This document shows positions 1 to 8,597 of a stretch of DNA of 64,000 nt, in pieces; positions within the stretch are counted from its first letter, which is position 1; the number at the start of each line of letters is the position of its first letter. Under the pieces are notes generated by a model. It searched no databases and was not told where the DNA came from. It saw nothing but the letters and a program-made list of their open reading frames with translations. A program made the translations under genes and the position numbers. Source of the stretch: GCA-2683135 sp964507445 (GTDB lineage: Bacteria; Planctomycetota; GCA-002687715); assembly GCA_964507445.1 (NCBI GenBank), contig CAZDQF010000001.1, positions 124,001 to 188,000 on the forward strand, read 5' to 3'.

Positions 1-2
1 AG

Positions 3-485
3 CGACTCTTCCTGGGCCGCTTCGACGAGGCTGCGCCCCAGCTCCCCTCCGGCGGGTTCGGCATGGTGGCCATGTTCGACGTGGTGGAGCACGTGCCGGA
101 CCCCGTGCGTGAGCTGCGGCTGGCCCACGACCTGCTCGCTCCGGACGGTGTCCTGGTCCTGCAAACGCAGGATGTGATGTCCCGTACCCGGAAGGTCATG
201 GGGCGCCGTTGGCATCACTTCAAACAGCTGGAGCACATCTACCACTTCTCCCCCGGCACGTTGAAGGAGCTGCTCGAGCGGGCGGGCTTCCGCGTTCATG
301 TCCTGACCCGGAGACATGCGGGCAAGTACGTGTCGTTCGCGGAGATCTCGGATCGCGCTCACCGGGTCGGCCGCTGGCCCTCCTGGCTCTGCGCGCCGTT
401 ACGGTGGATGGGGCGACGTTACCTCTACGTCAATCCTCTGGACGAGATGCTGGTGGTCGCGCGTAAGGACGACGCGGCTGGTTGA
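3..485 (+). CDS. SAM-dependent methyltransferase (5' end outside window)
   Basis: The frame is open from base 3 with no stop, so the gene begins before the window; the ATG at 63 is internal. The visible part has the class I methyltransferase signature FDVVEHVPDP followed by LLAPDGVLVLQTQDV, which are the post-II and post-III strands of the methyltransf_11/12/23 fold. The SAM-binding glycine loop would lie upstream and is not seen. The C-terminal half (HFKQLEHIYHFSPGTLKELLERAGF) is typical of methyltransferases in polysaccharide clusters, which agrees with the glycan genes that follow. The substrate is unknown. The next methyltransferase starts 6 nt downstream, so the two are probably co-transcribed. 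Confidence 0.8.
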   Translation, partial: RLFLGRFDEAAPQLPSGGFGMVAMFDVVEHVPDPVRELRLAHDLLAPDGVLVLQTQDVMSRTRKVMGRRWHHFKQLEHIYHFSPGTLKELLERAGFRVHVLTRRHAGKYVSFAEISDRAHRVGRWPSWLCAPLRWMGRRYLYVNPLDEMLVVARKDDAAG

Positions 486-491
486 TGACCC

Positions 492-1271
492 ATGGAACCG
501 AACGCCTACGCGGAATTCAGGGATGAGGAAGGCAAGCACTGGTGGTTCATCGGTCGCAAGCGGATCTTCTCGCACCTGATCCAGCGGATCGTCCGGCACC
601 TCGGAGGGGGGCCCATCAGGTCCCTGGATCTCGGGTGTGGCATGGGCGGGATGCTGGACGAGCTGGCGAACGCCGGGTCTGCCTGCGGGACCGACATCGA
701 GCAGACCGCCCTGGTCCACTGCCGTGAACGGGGCTACGCCGCGGTCTTCAAGGCCCACGGAGAGCACCTCCCCCTGCCTGACGGCTCTCTCGACCTGATC
801 TGCGCCTTCGACACGCTGGAGCACATCGCGGCGGAGCAGGAGACCATCGAAGAGTGCTTCCGCGTCCTCCGACCCGGCGGCTTCATACTCCTGTCGGTGC
901 CCGCGTACCAGCTGCTATACTCCCACCAGGATAAGGTGGTGCATCACCAACGTCGGTACACGGACGGGGACCTGGCCCGCAAGCTGACCCGGGGCGGATT
1001 TCGGGTGACGCGGCTGAGTTACATCAACTTCCTCCTGTTCCCGGCCATCCTGCCCGTACTCCTCCTCATCAAGCTGAAGGAGGCCCTGTTCCCCCCTGCG
1101 AATGACGCGGACAGCTCGAACGTGAGCATCTCGCGGCCCGCGCCCTGGCTCAACAACATCCTCGCGGCCATCTTCGCGTTCGAGCGGCATCTGGTGGGCG
1201 GATGCTCCGTGCCGGTCGGGCATTCCCTGGTCGCCGTGGGTCGTAAGCCGGGCGGAGAATCCGCCGGATGA
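492..1271 (+). CDS. Class I SAM-dependent methyltransferase
   Basis: A 259-residue protein with a full class I methyltransferase core: motif I is LDLGCGMGGML (about residues 46-56), the acidic strand is GTDIEQ, and FDTLEHIAAEQ and FRVLRPGGFILLSVPA are the later motifs. The C-terminal third has a hydrophobic stretch near 175-195 (YINFLLFPAILPVLLLI) that may touch the membrane. It overlaps the next gene by 4 nt (ATGA) and follows another methyltransferase by 6 nt, so it belongs to a translationally coupled glycan operon. It probably methylates a sugar or lipid-linked intermediate; the substrate cannot be read from the sequence. Confidence 0.85.
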   Translation: MEPNAYAEFRDEEGKHWWFIGRKRIFSHLIQRIVRHLGGGPIRSLDLGCGMGGMLDELANAGSACGTDIEQTALVHCRERGYAAVFKAHGEHLPLPDGSLDLICAFDTLEHIAAEQETIEECFRVLRPGGFILLSVPAYQLLYSHQDKVVHHQRRYTDGDLARKLTRGGFRVTRLSYINFLLFPAILPVLLLIKLKEALFPPANDADSSNVSISRPAPWLNNILAAIFAFERHLVGGCSVPVGHSLVAVGRKPGGESAG

Positions 1272-3883
1272 CCCGGGGTGATGCGGTCGCGATCGCCGTC
1301 TTGCTGGTGCTGGTGGGCGCGCTCGCGGAGCTGGTCACGTTCACGGATCGTGTGTTCCTCCCCCGGCATCCGGACGCCCTGGACTCGCCATGGAGGCAGG
1401 ACGGAGGGCGGCTCCCTGGAGTGGAGGACGAACCCCTCAACTACGTCGCTTCGGACAAGTTCAACCTGATCTACCCGGACCAGCGTTACGTGCGCACGGA
1501 GCTGGGCGATCACGGGCGGCTGGCGGAATGGAACCCATACATTCTCGGCGGCGTGCCCCACGCGGCGAACCCGCTGGCCGCGGTGTTCTATCCTCCGGGC
1601 TGGGTCCAGCTGCTGGCCGCGCCGGAGGACGGCCCCCTGGTGGCCGCCGCGTTGCACCTGTTCCTGGCGGCGTTGTTCGTCTTCATGCTGATGAGGGTCA
1701 CGGGGCTCGGCTCCTTCGCCGCGGCGTTCGGAGGGGCGTGCTTCGCCTTCTCCGGCTGGACCGCCGCGCACCTCCACAACACCCAGCTGCTGGCGACGGT
1801 CACCTGGTGGCCCCTGGCCCTCTTCGCGATCGAGGCGAGGCTCCGCGGCCGCGGCCGCTGGAGCTTGATGACGCTCTCCCTGGCCATCGCCATGATGTGG
1901 CTCGCCGGGTTCCCCCAGTTCGCCCTCATGGGGACGCTGGTCTGCGGCGTCTGGGCCGCGGTGGGGATCTGCGCTCGTGGGCGACGGGACGATCGTGGGG
2001 GGGGCCGGCGACACGCTGGCGGCTTGCTGGTCTTCACCCTGGTGGGGTTCCTGTTGGCGAGCGTTCAGCTGATCCCGACCATGGAGTTGATGGAGTACTC
2101 CGGGCATCAGTCGTCGACGCCGGAGTCTCTCGTGGACCAGCGGTTCCGCCCGGCCGGGTGGCTCGGGCTGGTGTTGCCTGGGTTCATGGGCGACGCATCC
2201 GACGCGGACTGGAGCGCACACTGGGGGGCCCGGATCGCGCTGGCGGAGCGGCCAGCACCGCCGGTCCCCGCGGTCATGAACTGGGGCGAGCGCACGGTGT
2301 ATCCGGGGCTGCTCACCCTGGCGTTTGCGTTGGTGGGCGTCCTGTGGGCCCGGGATCGGGTGCGTTGGTGTCTGGTGGCCATGGGGCTCCTCGGAGGTGT
2401 GCTCGCCACGTCGGCCGGGTTGATCGAAGCCCTGGCCGAGGTGCCCCTGTTCGCCGTCGGGGCGCCTGCCCGTGCCGTGGTGTTGCCCGCGCTGGCGCTC
2501 TCCTGTCTGGCAGCGGCGGGGTTCCAGGTCCTGCTCGACGGTGGAACGTCGCGCCCGCGTCGCTCCGTGAGCCTGTTGACCTGGTTCACGGCTGTCCCCC
2601 TGGCCGCGCTGCTCACCGTGGTCACCTGGTCACTGGTCGACCCGGACGGTCTCCTCGCGGTCATCGTGGATGTGTTGAAGTCGACGGGGGCCGGTGAGCG
2701 CCTCGTGGGAGGTGCGTTGCCCGCCACCGGAGCCTGCGTCGAGCTGCTCAGGGGAGACTTCGCTGACCTGCAGGGGGACCTCATCCGGCTGGCGTTGCTC
2801 GGCGGCGCGGCCTGGGTGCTGCTGGCGGTCCGCTTGCGACGTCCGGAGGTGTCTCTGCGACTCGGGATCGTCGCCGCGGTGCTGGTGATGGCGGACCTCC
2901 TTTGCTTCTTCGTGCCGCCGAATCTCCCGATCAAGGAGGACGGGGTGTTCCGCGCCACGCCGGGGATCCGGTGGCTGCAGGAGAACCTGGGCCAGGACCG
3001 GTTCATGCGGGTCAGCGCCGACGAGGGCGAGGCCCTCGCTGAGTACCCGACCTTCTTCGTCCCCAACACCGCCATGCTCTACGGGTTGCGTGACGCGCAG
3101 GGGTGGCGAGAGCAGATCCCCCGGTGGTATCCGGAGCTTTGGCGAGGCACGGCGGCGGCGGTCATGAGCGTGGGGGTCTCCGGCGTCGCAGCTGACAAGG
3201 CGGACTCCCCCGTGCTGGACCTGGCGCGGGTGCGCTATCTGGTGGCGTCCCGACGGGTCCCGTCCCTGGACGACCGCCTGGTCTACCCGCCCCCGGAGAA
3301 GAGGGACGGGCCGGTGGATCTGTGGATCTACGCGAACCCGGACGCCAGGCCCCGGGCCTGGATGGTGCATCAGGCGCGGGTTCAAGCGGACGACGAGGTG
3401 CTGGAGCGGTTGCGTCGTGGTGACGGAGCTGTGGACCGGGAGGTCCTGATCGACGCCTGGCCCGACGGGTTCACGAGCCCTCCCGCCTCGTCTGCGGGAG
3501 ACGATCACGTGGAGGTCGCGCGGGACACCCCTGGCCGCCTTGTGCTCACGGTGAAGGCGGACGGCCCCGGGTGGCTGGTGGTCAATGACACCTGGTGCCC
3601 GGGGTGGAGGGCCACGGCGGAGGCCGCGGACGGCGCCCAAGAGGAGCTACCGGTGGTCCGCGCGTGGACGGCGTTCATGGCTGTGCCCGTCGAATCCGGT
3701 GAGCAGCGGGTCGTGTTGGAGTACGTGCCCGCGTCCGTCACGTGGGGCGTGGTGCTCACAGGCATCGGCTGGATCGGACTGCTCCTCCTGCCTCTGGTGA
3801 GGAGAACGCCGTCATCCGCCGGCCATGCCCCGGAGGTATCGGGGCCGGCCGACGACGAGGAGGTCGAGCATGTCATTTCCTGA
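1268..3883 (+). CDS. YfhO-like polytopic membrane protein (first copy)
   Basis: An 871-residue integral membrane protein with many hydrophobic segments over residues 1-570, then a large soluble, probably extracytoplasmic domain, and one last membrane helix near the C-terminus (VVLTGIGWIGLLLLPLV). The motif WNPYILGGVPHAANPLAAVFYPP around residue 87 is characteristic of the YfhO/GT-C superfamily, and FSGWTAAHLHN fits the same family. B. subtilis YfhO glycosylates lipoteichoic acid on the outer face of the membrane; here a polyprenyl-phosphate-sugar-dependent transfer to a surface glycan or lipid is inferred. It starts inside the upstream methyltransferase stop and overlaps a second YfhO-like gene by 14 nt. 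Confidence 0.75.
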   Translation: MTRGDAVAIAVLLVLVGALAELVTFTDRVFLPRHPDALDSPWRQDGGRLPGVEDEPLNYVASDKFNLIYPDQRYVRTELGDHGRLAEWNPYILGGVPHAANPLAAVFYPPGWVQLLAAPEDGPLVAAALHLFLAALFVFMLMRVTGLGSFAAAFGGACFAFSGWTAAHLHNTQLLATVTWWPLALFAIEARLRGRGRWSLMTLSLAIAMMWLAGFPQFALMGTLVCGVWAAVGICARGRRDDRGGGRRHAGGLLVFTLVGFLLASVQLIPTMELMEYSGHQSSTPESLVDQRFRPAGWLGLVLPGFMGDASDADWSAHWGARIALAERPAPPVPAVMNWGERTVYPGLLTLAFALVGVLWARDRVRWCLVAMGLLGGVLATSAGLIEALAEVPLFAVGAPARAVVLPALALSCLAAAGFQVLLDGGTSRPRRSVSLLTWFTAVPLAALLTVVTWSLVDPDGLLAVIVDVLKSTGAGERLVGGALPATGACVELLRGDFADLQGDLIRLALLGGAAWVLLAVRLRRPEVSLRLGIVAAVLVMADLLCFFVPPNLPIKEDGVFRATPGIRWLQENLGQDRFMRVSADEGEALAEYPTFFVPNTAMLYGLRDAQGWREQIPRWYPELWRGTAAAVMSVGVSGVAADKADSPVLDLARVRYLVASRRVPSLDDRLVYPPPEKRDGPVDLWIYANPDARPRAWMVHQARVQADDEVLERLRRGDGAVDREVLIDAWPDGFTSPPASSAGDDHVEVARDTPGRLVLTVKADGPGWLVVNDTWCPGWRATAEAADGAQEELPVVRAWTAFMAVPVESGEQRVVLEYVPASVTWGVVLTGIGWIGLLLLPLVRRTPSSAGHAPEVSGPADDEEVEHVIS

Positions 3884-6461
3884 CAGGCTCACTGCGAAGC
3901 GGGCGGCGTTCGTGGCGTTGGTGCTGCTGGTGTTCCAGCTGGCCCTCTACAGCCCGTACTTCTTGCAGGACCATCGGCTGATCCCCATGAGCCCGTCCAT
4001 GGGGCCGCCCTGGGGGCCGGACCCCGATCTCCCGGTGGCGGAGGCGCAGGATCGGGAAGGCACGGACAAGCTCTCCTTCAACTACCCGAACGTGAGGCGC
4101 TGGCTTCGGGAGGTGAGCCGGGACCCTGCGGCGTTGCTCTGGAACCCGGACAACTTCTGCGGCATCAGCTTCCTGGCGACCCAGAACACCCACGTCCTCT
4201 ATCCCCTCAACGTGGTGTTCCTCGTCTTCGGTGCCGAAGACGGGCTGTTGGCCTCTGCCATCCTGCACGGGTGGATCGCGTCGTTCCTCGCATGGTTGGT
4301 GCTGAGACGGGTGGTCCGGGACCAGGGGGCCCTCATGGGAGCTCTGGTGTACGGCAGCTCGGGCTGGTTCCTCGCGCACACGGACATGATCCAGTTCACC
4401 CACGCGGCGACGTGGGTGCCGCTGATGTTCCTGGGTGCGGACACGGCCGCGTTGCGGCGAGGCCCCCGTGGTCCCGCGTTGCTGGCGGCCGCTTATGTCC
4501 TCAGCTTCCTTGGAGGGATGCCCCAGATCACCGTCCTCGGCCTGTTCGCCGCGGGGATGGCGTGCGCCTGGCGCCTGGTCGTGGTCAGTCGCGCGGACGG
4601 CCTCGGTGTGGCCGCTCGAGGCTGCGGCCGCGCGTTCGCGGGGGTGATCCTGGGCGTGCTGCTCTCCGCGGTGCAGCTGCTCCCGACCCTCGAGATCCGA
4701 GCCGACTCTGCGCGGGCCCGGATGCCCCTGGCAGAGATGCACGCGCTGGCCGGCAGCAAGGTGGAGCTGGTGGAGGTCGTCATGCCGGGGGTGTTGGGCG
4801 ACGCCACGGGCATGGACGGGATGCTGCGCGGAGAGGACGGAGACGGGGTACAGGCGTTCCGACAGGACCTCAACGCCAGCGGGTTCCACCTGTCAACGGC
4901 GACGGAGGTGACGGGTGTCGGCAACGGGTTCCCGGAGCGGGTCATGTACACGGGCATGATCCCGTTGATCCTCGCCATGACGGCCCTGCTGGCGCGACCG
5001 GATGGCCGCACCGGGCTGGCGTTGCTCCTCGGTGCGGTGGGCGGCTTCGCCATGATGGGGACGCCGCTCCTGGACCTGCTCTACAACGTCCCGGCCTTCC
5101 AGTTCGCCAACCCGCGTCGCTTTGTCTTCCTGGTGGTCCTTGGCTTGTCTCTGGCCGCCGCCTTGGGGACCGGGCGGCTGTTCCATACTCGAAGAGCGGG
5201 GCGATACCTGGCGGTGACGGCCGTGCCGGCCGTCCTGACGGGGGCCCTGTGGCTGATGGCCACCATGAAGCCCGGCGTCGTCGTCGAAGCCCTGACCGGT
5301 CGTGGAATGGACGACGTCCAGAGCCCCTGGGTCGCTCGATGGCTGAGCATGCACTCCGGGCGGGCGTTCCTGTTGCTGCTGGCCGCCGCTGCCACCGTGT
5401 GGATGGCGTCGCGGTTGCGCACGCGCTACGCCATGACGCTGATGCTGGCGGTCCTGGCTGCCGACCTCACCTGGTTCAATCAGCGGATCAACCCCGGGCA
5501 GGTCGCACCAGGAGACCTCTTCCCGCCCACGGGGATCATCCAGTGGTTGCAGGAGCAGCGGGGCGACCCCGCGGAGGCGCCGCGGGGTGACGCCCGAGGA
5601 TTGTCTCGCGTCGTGCGCTACAAGAACCCCGCCACGGACTTCCCCGGTACCTCCGGGCATGTCCCGCCCCTGGCGCCGAACCTGAACATGCTCTTCGAGA
5701 TCCCCGATCTGCAGGGCTTCGAGGCGATCACGGATCGTCACGTGGAGGAGTTGGTGGAGCTCGTGGAGCCGGGCGTCACCATGCAGCACCACCTGCTGCG
5801 GGAGTTGCGGACTCCGCAGAGCCTGACCTCCCCCATCCTGGATCTGGCCGGGGTTCGATACGTGCTCAGCCCGGCCGCCCAGCTCCCCGGGTGCGAACGG
5901 GCGCCGATCCCCGAAGCCCTGTTGATGGGCGAGCAGATGGCGGTGCACCTCCGGCCTCGGGCCCTGCCCCGGTTCCAGACACCGGACCGTATCCAGGTGG
6001 TGGCGGATGAAGACGCCGTCAAGGCGGTCCTGTCGGCCGCGGACTTCGACCCACGCCGGACCGCGGTGCTGCTGCGGCAGGACGCGGACGCCCTGGGCCT
6101 GAAGGTCACCGACGCTGACGGTTCCTGGCGCCGGGACGGTGAAGGAGCGGTCACGGAGCTGGTGTCCTACAGGCCGGCCACGGTCCGGGTGCGGTACACC
6201 GCCTCGGTGGACACGCCCTTGTTGATCGCCGATACGTTTCACCCTGGCTGGAGCGCGGAGATCGACGGTCGTGAGGAACCCTTGGTGAGGGCGGATCACG
6301 CCTTCCGAATGGTCCTGCTCCCGGCTGGTGAGGGTACGCTGAGGATGACGTTCATGCCCCGGACCCTGCTGGTGGGGGCCGCGATCTCCTGTCTGGCCGC
6401 CCTCGCCCTCGCCATGTGGGGCATCATGTGGTGGCGATCAGGATCGGATTCAAATGCGTAA
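3870..6461 (+). CDS. YfhO-like polytopic membrane protein (second copy)
   Basis: An 863-residue paralogue of the preceding gene with the same architecture. A periplasmic loop carries LWNPDNFCGISFLATQNTH near residue 90, about a dozen membrane helices follow, then a soluble C-terminal domain (FHPGWSAEIDGREEPLVRADHAFR) and a final helix. An upstream in-frame ATG at 3825 exists, but ATG 3870 is preceded by GAGGAGG at good spacing and gives a normal signal-anchor N-terminus, so 3870 is preferred; it overlaps the previous gene by 14 nt. Both copies share the late motif (W)xPGWxA in the C-terminal domain. Two different YfhO-type enzymes in tandem suggest two successive sugar additions or two acceptors. 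Confidence 0.75.
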   Translation: MSFPDRLTAKRAAFVALVLLVFQLALYSPYFLQDHRLIPMSPSMGPPWGPDPDLPVAEAQDREGTDKLSFNYPNVRRWLREVSRDPAALLWNPDNFCGISFLATQNTHVLYPLNVVFLVFGAEDGLLASAILHGWIASFLAWLVLRRVVRDQGALMGALVYGSSGWFLAHTDMIQFTHAATWVPLMFLGADTAALRRGPRGPALLAAAYVLSFLGGMPQITVLGLFAAGMACAWRLVVVSRADGLGVAARGCGRAFAGVILGVLLSAVQLLPTLEIRADSARARMPLAEMHALAGSKVELVEVVMPGVLGDATGMDGMLRGEDGDGVQAFRQDLNASGFHLSTATEVTGVGNGFPERVMYTGMIPLILAMTALLARPDGRTGLALLLGAVGGFAMMGTPLLDLLYNVPAFQFANPRRFVFLVVLGLSLAAALGTGRLFHTRRAGRYLAVTAVPAVLTGALWLMATMKPGVVVEALTGRGMDDVQSPWVARWLSMHSGRAFLLLLAAAATVWMASRLRTRYAMTLMLAVLAADLTWFNQRINPGQVAPGDLFPPTGIIQWLQEQRGDPAEAPRGDARGLSRVVRYKNPATDFPGTSGHVPPLAPNLNMLFEIPDLQGFEAITDRHVEELVELVEPGVTMQHHLLRELRTPQSLTSPILDLAGVRYVLSPAAQLPGCERAPIPEALLMGEQMAVHLRPRALPRFQTPDRIQVVADEDAVKAVLSAADFDPRRTAVLLRQDADALGLKVTDADGSWRRDGEGAVTELVSYRPATVRVRYTASVDTPLLIADTFHPGWSAEIDGREEPLVRADHAFRMVLLPAGEGTLRMTFMPRTLLVGAAISCLAALALAMWGIMWWRSGSDSNA

Positions 6462-7230
6462 CGGCCATCGGATTTCCATCATCGTCCCCGCCTATAACGA
6501 GGAGGCGACCATCGCCGCGGTGGTCGAGGACTTCGTTGGCCACGAGGCCGTGGACGAGGTCCTGGTGGTGGACAACAACTGCCGGGACAGGACGGCGGAG
6601 CTGGCGTCCCAGGCCGGCGCCCGGGTCTTCGCTGAGTCCGAGGCAGGTTACGGTCGAGCCCTCATGCGCGGCATGCGTGAGGCCTCCGGCGATTGGTTGG
6701 TGCTCGTTGAGGCGGATGGCTCGTTCGTCGCCGATGACCTGGACAAGCTGCTGTGCTATCTGCCGGACTGCGCCATGGTCCTGGGGACCCGCACCACGAA
6801 GCAGATGCTCCAGCAAGGCGCCAACATGAACTTCACCTTGCGCTGGGGAAACGTCGTGGCGGCGAAGATCCTCGAGTTGATGTGGTACCTCCGCCTGGAG
6901 CCGAGGTTGACGGATGTCGGTTGCACCTACCGGGCGCTGACACGTCGCACCTACGACATCATCTCCCCCGGCTTGAGCGAGGCGGGGCCGGCGTTCTCCC
7001 CGGAGATGATCTGCGAAGCCATGCGGCACGGTCTCCGCGTGATCGAGATCCCCGTGCACTACGGGGCTCGGGCAGGAGGCGCCTCCAATCACTCGGGCAG
7101 CTTCTTCCAGGTGGCGCGCACGGCGACCATGATGTTCCGGGCCATCTTCCGCAAGCGCTTCTCTCGGGGGATCCCCGCGCACCTGAGGGGCCGGGTCCCG
7201 GAGGCGCCGGTCCTGGTGAAGGACGGCTGA
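6454..7230 (+). CDS. Family 2 glycosyltransferase, dolichyl-phosphate-sugar synthase type
   Basis: A 258-residue soluble GT2 of DPM1/DpgS size. It opens with ISIIVPAYNEEATI, continues with VDEVLVVDNNCRDRTAEL, and has VEADGSFVADDLDKLL where the DxD-type metal site sits. The middle section DVGCTYRALTRRTYDII is typical of polyprenyl-phosphate glucosyl- or mannosyltransferases. It overlaps the second YfhO-like gene by 8 nt. The likely job, by analogy with CsbB-YfhO and DPM-PMT pairs, is to make the polyprenyl-phosphate sugar donor used by the two membrane enzymes upstream. The sugar identity is unknown. It is the last gene before a 434-nt gap. Confidence 0.85.
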   Translation: MRNGHRISIIVPAYNEEATIAAVVEDFVGHEAVDEVLVVDNNCRDRTAELASQAGARVFAESEAGYGRALMRGMREASGDWLVLVEADGSFVADDLDKLLCYLPDCAMVLGTRTTKQMLQQGANMNFTLRWGNVVAAKILELMWYLRLEPRLTDVGCTYRALTRRTYDIISPGLSEAGPAFSPEMICEAMRHGLRVIEIPVHYGARAGGASNHSGSFFQVARTATMMFRAIFRKRFSRGIPAHLRGRVPEAPVLVKDG

Positions 7231-7261
7231 ACCTGACTCTCGAAAGGCCCCGAAGGCTGAA

Positions 7262-7302
7262 CAAAAAAAACGCCCCGCTCGCCTGGAAAACACGAGCGGG
7301 GC
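7262..7302 (-). terminator. Rho-independent terminator facing the minus strand
   Basis: A 10-bp perfect stem (7272-7281 with 7293-7302, GCCCCGCTCG/CGAGCGGGGC) with an 11-nt loop is preceded on the plus strand by eight A residues (7263-7270), which are a U-tract on the minus strand. The terminator therefore stops leftward transcription, yet both flanking genes run rightward and no convincing minus-strand CDS lies upstream. It implies a minus-strand transcript from the 7303-7664 gap, or protection of the upstream operon from antisense reading. Confidence 0.75.
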
Positions 7303-7384
7303 AACCGTCCATCCAAGAAGATATCCGGGAAGATATCTGTTGGCGATCCACCTCATGTCCGACGTGCGATCGCGTTGTAATATT

Positions 7385-7525
7385 GGGGGGCGCCGAGAAG
7401 GCTCGGCCCGCAGAAGCCGCAGGGTGAAGCAAGTGAACCTTCCGACCCGACTTCTTCGCCGGCTACACGGTCAGTCCTCCCTGGTGACTCCCAGCTGGTA
7501 GGCCCGGTCTTGACCGGTGCCCCCC
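7385..7525 (+). ncRNA. Candidate structured RNA closed by an 11-bp long-range helix
   Basis: Bases 7385-7395 (GGGGGGCGCCG) pair with 7515-7525 (CGGTGCCCCCC) over 11 bp with one G-U wobble, closing a 141-nt domain. In the antisense RNA the wobble would be an A-C mismatch, so the plus strand is favoured. Inside are alternative hairpins: 7393-7406 (CCGAG-AAGG-CTCGG, competing with the closing helix) and 7504-7517 (CCGGTC-TT-GACCGG). There is no protein-coding potential on either strand. I tested it by eye against RNase P, tmRNA, SRP RNA, 6S and the c-di-AMP, cobalamin and glycine riboswitches and could not assign it. It lies 140 nt upstream of a nucleotidyltransferase gene and could be its leader. 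Confidence 0.45.
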
Positions 7526-7584
7526 TCGCTGTCTGTTTGTCTGACCCCTCGGGGGCCAACAACATGGTCGGAAGAACGATGGAA

Positions 7585-7612
7585 GGCTTGACCGGTGAAT
7601 CCGGAAAAAGCC
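7585..7612 (+). promoter_or_regulatory. Stem-loop in the leader of the nucleotidyltransferase gene
   Basis: GGCTT (7585-7589) pairs with AAGCC (7608-7612) around an inner CCGG-TGAAT-CCGG hairpin. It lies 52 nt before the start codon of the next gene and about 60 nt after the long-range helix, so it may be part of the same leader. It has no T-run and is therefore not a terminator. Confidence 0.3.
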
Positions 7613-7664
7613 ATGAGCGGTTGGATCACGAAGAGCGGCGCGAACAGGGAGGATTCAGACAGTC

Positions 7665-8597
7665 ATGAATGAGCTGGTGGGCGTCATCCTCTCCGCGGGC
7701 AAGGGTTCCCGCATCGACCCGTTCAACGTGCACTACCCCAAGCCCCTGCTCCCCATCGGGAATCGGCCGATCATGGGGCATCACCTGGAGATCTGCCGGA
7801 GCCTGGGGATCGATCGTTGCGTCATCGTCGTGGGCCACCTGATGGACCAGATCATCAACCACTTCGGACGGGGCGCCGCGGACGGTCCGAAGATCGAGTA
7901 CGTGGAGCAGGCGCAGATCCTCGGTATCGCCCACGCCGTCGGGCAGGTGGAGTCCCGCGTCGACGGCCCGTTCCTGCTGTGCCTCGGCGACATCTTCTAT
8001 CTGGCGCAGCACATCGAGCGCCTCGTGGAGCGTTATCGCAAGGGGGATGTGTCCGCCGTGCTGGCGGTCAAGGAAGAGACCAGCCCGGACCCCGTACGTC
8101 GCAACTTCACCGTGGAGCTGGATGAAGGCGGGTTCGTTTCCCGGGTCATCGAGAAGCCTCGTAACCCGGTGAACCTGGTGAAGGGCTGCGGCATCTATCT
8201 GTTCGGGCCCGAGGTCTTCGACGCCATCCGACGAACGCCGAGGACGGCGCTTCGGGACGAGTACGAGATCACCAACTCGATCCAGATCCTGATCGATGAC
8301 GGGTTCAAGGTGGCGGCCGAGTCCGTGGTCGATTGGGACCTGAACGTGACCTTTCCCGGTGACCTGTTGGACGCGAACATCGCCTACCTGGAGCACCTCG
8401 GGGTGGAGAACCTCATCGACGAGTCGGCCACCGTGGATGAGGGCGTGGTGCTCGAGAAGTGCGTGATCGGCGCCGGCGCCCGCGTCACCGGACCCGGTCG
8501 ACTGCGTCAGGCGGTGGTGTTGGCTGACGCGGTGGTGGACGCCGGGCAGGACCTGCGACGTGCCCTGGTTTCCAAGGACCTGGTCAGCCGCTGCTGA
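7665..8597 (+). CDS. NDP-sugar nucleotidyltransferase
   Basis: A 310-residue sugar-1-phosphate nucleotidyltransferase of the RmlA/GlmU N-terminal fold. The signature VILSAGKGSRIDPFNVHYPK (residues about 7-26) is the nucleotide-binding loop, KPLLPIGNRPIMGHHLE follows, and LCLGDIFY holds the metal-binding Asp. The last about 55 residues (IDESATVDEGVVLEKCVIGAG) are hexapeptide-like and could form a short left-handed beta-helix. It makes an activated sugar for the surrounding glycan pathway; thymidylyl versus uridylyl or guanylyl specificity cannot be decided. AGGGAGG precedes the ATG, and the stop overlaps the next start (TGATG). Confidence 0.85.
   Translation: MNELVGVILSAGKGSRIDPFNVHYPKPLLPIGNRPIMGHHLEICRSLGIDRCVIVVGHLMDQIINHFGRGAADGPKIEYVEQAQILGIAHAVGQVESRVDGPFLLCLGDIFYLAQHIERLVERYRKGDVSAVLAVKEETSPDPVRRNFTVELDEGGFVSRVIEKPRNPVNLVKGCGIYLFGPEVFDAIRRTPRTALRDEYEITNSIQILIDDGFKVAAESVVDWDLNVTFPGDLLDANIAYLEHLGVENLIDESATVDEGVVLEKCVIGAGARVTGPGRLRQAVVLADAVVDAGQDLRRALVSKDLVSRC

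Noticed and set aside
1019..2221. A 400-codon minus-strand frame opposite the first YfhO-like gene
   Set aside because: Gln/Arg/Pro/His-rich shadow sequence with no ribosome site; the plus-strand frame has a strong family match.
7378..7383. TAATAT as a -10 box for the structured RNA
   Set aside because: No -35 at 16-18 nt, and the implied start at about 7390 would cut off half of the closing helix.
7385..7525. Identification as a c-di-AMP (ydaO) or cobalamin riboswitch, 6S RNA or RNase P RNA
   Set aside because: Isolated words such as GGGTGAA and GACCCGAC look suggestive, but the defining conserved boxes of these families could not be found in order.
7353..7565. A 70-codon minus-strand frame within the 434-nt gap
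   Set aside because: No ribosome site and no protein-like composition; it overlaps the long-range RNA helix. An RNA explanation fits better.
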